A DNA stretch of 64,000 bases from Ligula intestinalis (Eukaryota; Platyhelminthes; Cestoda; Diphyllobothriidea; Diphyllobothriidae), in contig JAYGXS010000001.1 in the NCBI GenBank assembly GCA_036362985.1, positions 71,389,374 to 71,453,373 of the forward strand, read 5' to 3'. Of the stretch, positions 59,201 to 64,000 are shown piece after piece; within the stretch, counting starts at the first letter, position 1, and every line of letters begins with the position of its first letter. The notes below the pieces were generated by a model, which was not told the DNA's origin, did no database searches, and saw only the letters and a list, made by a program, of their open reading frames with translations. The position numbers and the translations under genes were made by a program.

Positions 59201-61165
59201 GGGTTGTCGAATTAACAGTAGTTCTTCAGGCAGCGTTTTTGCAGAAATAGAGGATGATTGGTTGCAAGACACTAGTCATTGTTTCGTTAACCCCAATGAA
59301 AGTCAACGATTTCGAGCTCTGTCTAAGCCCTTCGGTCTGGTCCATATAGGCTTGCTTGTCATTGATTGTCTGACAGACTGTGCCCAAATCCTTACTGTAT
59401 GAATAGAGTTTTAGTGAAAATCGACTCTGCTCTATCATGGCAATACCTTTATGGACAAAAATCCCACATGCTTGGATAAACCTGCAAACATAGCTCTGTT
59501 TGCCAATGTAATATGCATAGACATCCATACACATGGTAAAAAAGTGATCTTTCTTCAAATACCAAAGAAGTTTATTAAATTTCTGACGTTTTCCTAAAAA
59601 ACAGATATTTTAAAATAGTTGCTCATTTTGGTTTACAATAAAGGCAACCAGAGTGCCGCAGACACATATATCTAACCAATGGAACAAAAGGCAAAAACCC
59701 ATTTAGAAACCTTACCCCTTAGAGGCACACGCATGGCAAATGTTCTTATAGAACAAGTCGTTAGCTCTGTATTTTCGACTATTCGTTAATATTTAAACCC
59801 TATAATAATAGGATATCTGAGTGGTTAAGTCCAGTTCTTAAATTAAGAATATAAATTTTGGTAATAAACTTCGATCAGGGTTTTAAAGTCAGAAGTAAAA
59901 GGTCCTTATAATGTGTATTCCTAACTGTTTAAAAGCAAAAACTGCTTCAAACTTGAAGGCCTGCTTAACTCACTGAGCAGGATGCTTACTGAAGGCAATC
60001 GCTTCAAATTATATTCACTGCTCTCAAGCTTTTTTAGAAGCTTTACATCTAAATAAGGCAGTACTTTTGACCTTGTTTTCAAATTCTTATTATAACTGCC
60101 CTGCAACCTTGTGCATATTCGTTCTGCTACATGAACACAACAGCCATCCAATCTCTTGTAGTTTTCGGGTGACCTTTGGAAGCTTTTATGTTAATTCCGG
60201 GATCAAATAGCTGATTCCTATATATAAGTGCACATCGCAACTTAAGGTCATGATATTTTATGTAGAATGTCACTGATATCAGGAGTCGACTAATTGGAAT
60301 TCTCAAGAGCCTTTGCTAACAAAATGTTAGCGAAAATCACTCCAAAAGAATAACTTCACGCATTGTTACATCATAACTTACGGCACACAATGGTCTTTTT
60401 AAACTGGACAACAGAGAAGCACTGTTATTGTGACATTCAGGCTAAAAGCAACTGCAACAGGCGCGACGCCATTCTTTACTGAATTTCTTTCTTTTACAGA
60501 AGTGCACGACCAAAATGTGACTGCCGCCATTCATGAAACGTTAAACAAATGCAACCTTCTGCTTTGATTAACTATTCTTAGTAAAAAGGTCAACCACTCC
60601 AGACGAAATTGTTCACACACTACAGGCGAATTCCCAAGCTCATTCATAAATCGTCACTTTAAAAAAATGCAGCCAATGCAACCCATGCAATCCTGCTGGT
60701 AGAAAGCTTCCCATTGGAAGTTTAATTAATGAAAATCGAAAATTCGCATCGGCCAGATCGGTCTAACGTAATATGTCTTCCCATTCTGCGTAGAAAAAGC
60801 TAAATTTTGGAGCATTAAATTTCCTCTACAATGCATTTGCGAGGTCTTAGGTAGCACTAGTGCACTCTGTATGCCAAATGACTATATTTTAAAACTGCCT
60901 TACCTGGCCTGCACAAATGATAATAAAACTAGAACACTTTTGCCTAAGCAATTCAGCAAATGTACTGTTGATGAATGCCTGTAATCGACAGTCTGAAAAA
61001 TACCATTATATAACTGCGGCAATCTTTTTCAAGCAAATGTTTAGACAAGCTTCGTACCGTTTAATCCGTGATTGTTACTCTACGCATGCGACGCCCAAGA
61101 TAAATTTATCTTATTTTTTGGCGTAAAGTCTGGGGAGGCATTCTGAATTAATTATACTTGCATTG
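59201..61165. other. AT-rich non-coding DNA, nothing recognised
   Basis: The minus-strand frame at 59226-59558 (110 codons) directly upstream of the PLE remnant was examined for the missing RT part, but no PLE motif could be recognised in it. Confidence 0.5.
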
Positions 61166-61410
61166 AGAAGATGATGACTTGATCGCTGGGACAATACTTT
61201 TTTCGCCTGACGTTTTGAGATCAATCGCGGATTCGTCATTACAGACATAGTCAGAAAGCAGTTGCAGAAACCGTAGCAGTAGTAGACAGTAGCAGACCCG
61301 TTTCTGCTACTGCTCTTTAGACTATATATCTAACGATAAATCCGTGACGGGTCTCAAAAGGTCAGGCGAATAAACTTATTGTCCCAATGATCGAGTCATC
61401 TTCTTCTCAA
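61166..61410. mobile_element. inverted-arm hammerhead-like element 3 (245 bp, non-coding)
   Basis: The arms 61166-61251 and 61320-61410 are inverted repeats of about 88 bp, roughly 75-80 percent identical by eye. Read outward from the centre, each has the helix II text (AATCCG), AAAACGTC (left) or AAAAGGTC (right), CAGGCGAA, TTGTCCCA, GATC and a TCTTCTTC-type end. The left arm keeps the ACGU palindrome and the right arm has lost it. The CUGANGA boxes are degraded in both. The 68-bp centre has a perfect 10-pair hairpin, CAGTAGCAGA (61287-61296) with TCTGCTACTG (61303-61312), loop CCCGTT. No coding sequence. It belongs to the same family as the arms at 52.2 and 29.9-30.1 kb. Confidence 0.65.
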
Positions 61411-61415
61411 TTACT

Positions 61416-63575
61416 TCCTTGGACTTGCGTGTTTGCTTGTATACTTGTATTATATATAAGTCGTCATTTGTTCAGTAATAACCATATTCGAGGGCAATTA
61501 GTCCTACTACATTACGGATCTAATAGATTTTATATCTGAAGAAATGTGAAAATGAAAATGTGAGTGGGGGATTTAACAGAAGTTTCTGGTTTTTTATTCT
61601 GTTCACTAGATTTATTTAAGGTGCGAAATGCTAATTGCTACAAATGAGATATGTTCAGATCCGTATTATGGGAGAAAATACGGGCGGAATCGGGCTAAAT
61701 CCAGCATTTGTTGATATCCAAGAAATCTTATTATTTATTAAACGCTGCGGTAAGAACTTCTTTTTGTACGCATGAAACTATGAAAGAACGTTAAAAAGAT
61801 CACAACCTGCATAATTATATCTGTTCACAGGACAGACTGTTTTGATTTGCGTTCACGAGATTGATGTAGTACATAGTAGTACATATACGTATATGTAAGA
61901 TAACACGTTATTGTGGAAGTGAAGAACAAAGTCAGTCTAAAAGTTGTGTCACTCCAATTTATATTTAGCGCCATAAGGATAAATAGTATATTTATCGGAC
62001 AGAAAGTTTTTTACTACGCCAAAAATACTGACCGTAGTTGGCTGCATGTAAAAATTGCGAAATATCCTACGTTTTTATCTGTAACCCCGTAAAAGGTCCC
62101 CGTCTAAGCATTTTTGCATATAAACGAGAATAGACGATAATAAGAGCATGAGCCAGAAAATGTAGAAGAATGTCATACTTATAAATATCGAAAAATATAT
62201 TATGTCACTCTACTGTTGTTTTGCAAGCAAACAACACTGAGTAGAAATAAAAAATCAGCGGAAAATGCTCCATTCATCACAAAAGGTAAGTAATTTTCTT
62301 TTAAGCAGAGGATTTTACCCCAATTTTTAAGGCAGTCAAAAAACAGGTTAAGATTTTCCATTATTATTTTGACTTTTGTTTCAAAAAGTTAAACTACACA
62401 GATATTTGACGCCGACCTATCTAGTTCAAACGCTTTTACGAGCGAAAACTTGTCACAGAGAGTTTAAAAAATATATCTGAGTAACATTCATCCGCGACTT
62501 TTGTTGTGGACGTTCATTCTTCTCGGCACGGAGTTGACATGTTTTGGTGATTCTAAAATCATAGTCCAAATGGAAAGCCGCCTAAGAAGAAATATTTAAA
62601 AACTCATTATAAAGGTACATGCTTTCAAGTTATATCTTATTGTGAGATGGAACAATAACGGTATTTAGAGAAAAGCAAATAAAAACAGGGAAATTCGTAA
62701 AATGTTAAGCAGGATTTGATAAGCACTCGAAAGCTCGTCGCAACTTGACTCTCGAAATAAATAAAAAGGTCACGTGACGAAAAGATTAATTTCTCTCAAT
62801 ATATACAAGATGGTATGTTAACCATAACACCTTACAAACATATTCAAATTGATATGTCAGTGACCGGCATGTCCACATGTAAGTTTACGAAATACCCTTA
62901 TCCTGAGAGGTCCACATTAGTAAAATGGGGTGACAATTTCCCTGAATAAGTCCAGCGTATCGATAGTGAGATAGAAATGCTGAAACAATTGGCAATTTTA
63001 AGGCGTGACATACGCTTTTTGGGCTCCACTGCTGTTATGGCCCCACGATGCTATATATTGCATGCCATGTGAAGGCAAACTGATTAGAAAATGTCACCAA
63101 CACACTTTTTAAACGTTATTCTACTTGTGCTGCTTTATTTGCACGGTATTTTACATGAACGGACTGCCGTTACACTTAAAAATTAAGATTTGTTAGTAGG
63201 CCCGATTTTTATCTTGTACGAATATTTCTGCTTTCCAAAATAAACTTTTACTTAACCACATTATATTACTTGGTAGACTGCAATGTGTCTTCTTTTTTTT
63301 TATGAGATTTTCCTTTAGATGTTAAGACTTTTAGTATGGTAGCTTGTAGTATGTTCACGTGCCAGCAATTTTGTTATAAAAATCCTTCGATTTCGTCAGT
63401 CATACCATCAACTATAGTATCACACTGGCTTTCTTAATTTGTCGCCTACTATAACCTCAGTTAACGTGCTGCGGTCGACCTAAAAGTAGAGTATAATGGG
63501 TTATGAAGGGAAGTGTCACGCACGTTTACATAAGATTGGGTTTTGCAAATCACATTTTGCCGTAATATGACCAAC
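61416..63575. other. AT-rich non-coding DNA, nothing recognised
   Basis: No gene, RNA or mobile element that I can support. Confidence 0.6.
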
Positions 63576-63579
63576 ATAC

Positions 63580-63829
63580 CTTCATGCGTTTTTTTGCCGA
63601 AGATTCACCAGCGCTAGCATTCGGTAATTTGAAAGACTTTTTGAATAACCCGCCGGCGAACTTGAAATCTTCGATTAACAAGCGCATAGAAATAGGTTGA
63701 CTTTGCTTAATATACGTGACTCTAAATAAGGGCATATCAAGTACGGGTAGGCGACTATCTTCGCTGACTTTCTCGTTTCTGGCAAATTGCATTTTGAGAC
63801 AGCTTGTAAAATCCTGCTTGTCACTTTTG
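63580..63829 (-). CDS. candidate internal exon, unknown product
   Basis: I do not recognise this sequence. On the minus strand an open segment of about 83 codons has protein-like composition (Lys/Ser/Asp-rich start, MPLFRVTYIKQSQPISMRLL in the middle, SAGESSAKKRMK near the end). It ends exactly at a strong splice donor, AAG|GTATGT (GT at plus 63579-63578). A possible but weak acceptor, TTGGTTAG, has its AG at plus 63831-63830. It also shows the less AT-rich composition expected of an exon. No partner exon or homology was seen, and it lies 170 bp from the window edge, so further exons could be outside. Confidence 0.28.
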
Positions 63830-64000
63830 CTAACCAATTAACCACCCACAACCGTATTTGAACTGAAGAAACCGGAAGTAAGTCTTAAAATGTTTCCGGT
63901 AGTTGTAGTTTTGATGTAAACGTTACAATATAATTTGTGCGCGTACCGAATGCCCTTAAGTACAGCGCCAGATGTGATAATGGGTCTGCTTAGGATTTTT

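Noticed and set aside
59226..59558. 110-codon minus-strand frame upstream of the PLE remnant
   Set aside because: Position suggests the missing RT N-terminal part, but no PLE motif could be recognised in it.
1..64000. CRISPR arrays, bacterial operons, rRNA genes, intact tRNA genes
   Set aside because: None seen. Repeat spacing, composition and gene content are those of gene-poor animal nuclear DNA.

Overview
This window looks like gene-poor nuclear DNA of an animal. It is AT-rich throughout, with no bacterial-style gene layout: no operons, no ribosome-binding sites, and almost no open frame above 120 codons. The only protein homology I can defend is decayed transposable-element coding sequence: three Penelope-like elements (PLEs), one Tc1/mariner transposase and one non-LTR (LINE) reverse transcriptase. 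From memory, the wording of the PLE proteins resembles copies common in parasitic flatworms (trematodes, tapeworms, monogeneans). I regard that assignment as plausible, not proven.

Layout. 0-5 kb: a C-rich tandem repeat (4 units of 42-49 bp) running straight into a hammerhead-ribozyme-like motif at 191-248, then an inverted-arm ribozyme-like element (3455-3660) and a solitary arm (4401-4480). 8.4-10 kb: a GC-richer mosaic with a hAT-like end. 19.4-19.8 kb: a decayed second copy of the repeat-plus-hammerhead unit. 24.95-26.0 kb: a mariner-type transposase remnant on the minus strand. 29.9-30.1 kb: a second inverted-arm element. 31.6-32.6 kb: diverged repeats about 420 bp apart. 34.7-36.8 kb: a GC-rich PLE remnant with an (AT)n microsatellite. 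42.25-44.2 kb: the best-kept PLE, one unbroken reading frame of about 570 codons with five stop codons and a hammerhead-like core about 200 bp past its end. 47.1-47.65 and 51.2-51.77 kb: two copies of a hAT-like MITE, one with a perfect 8-bp target duplication. 48.8-49.2 kb: two tRNA-like promoter units in opposite orientation. 52.2 kb: a solitary, well-preserved hammerhead-like arm. 55.75-56.35 kb: a LINE RT remnant. 57.75-59.2 kb: GC-rich DNA with a 21-G run and a third PLE remnant. 61.17-61.41 kb: a third inverted-arm element.

The theme linking the window is a set of about eleven hammerhead-like motifs in at least three sequence families. In nine of the eleven, the four bases meant to form helix III are a self-complementary tetramer, although its sequence differs (ACGU, AGCU, AAUU). 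That is what a ribozyme acting as a dimer would conserve. Three loci carry two such motifs as inverted arms around a small central hairpin, in 170-245 bp with no coding sequence. Hammerheads in PLEs are established knowledge; the compact two-arm form and the palindrome covariation are what I would look at first.

No conventional host gene can be called. Three short stretches (21.8, 46.7 and 63.6 kb, all minus strand) have protein-like composition next to good splice signals and are offered as weak exon candidates.
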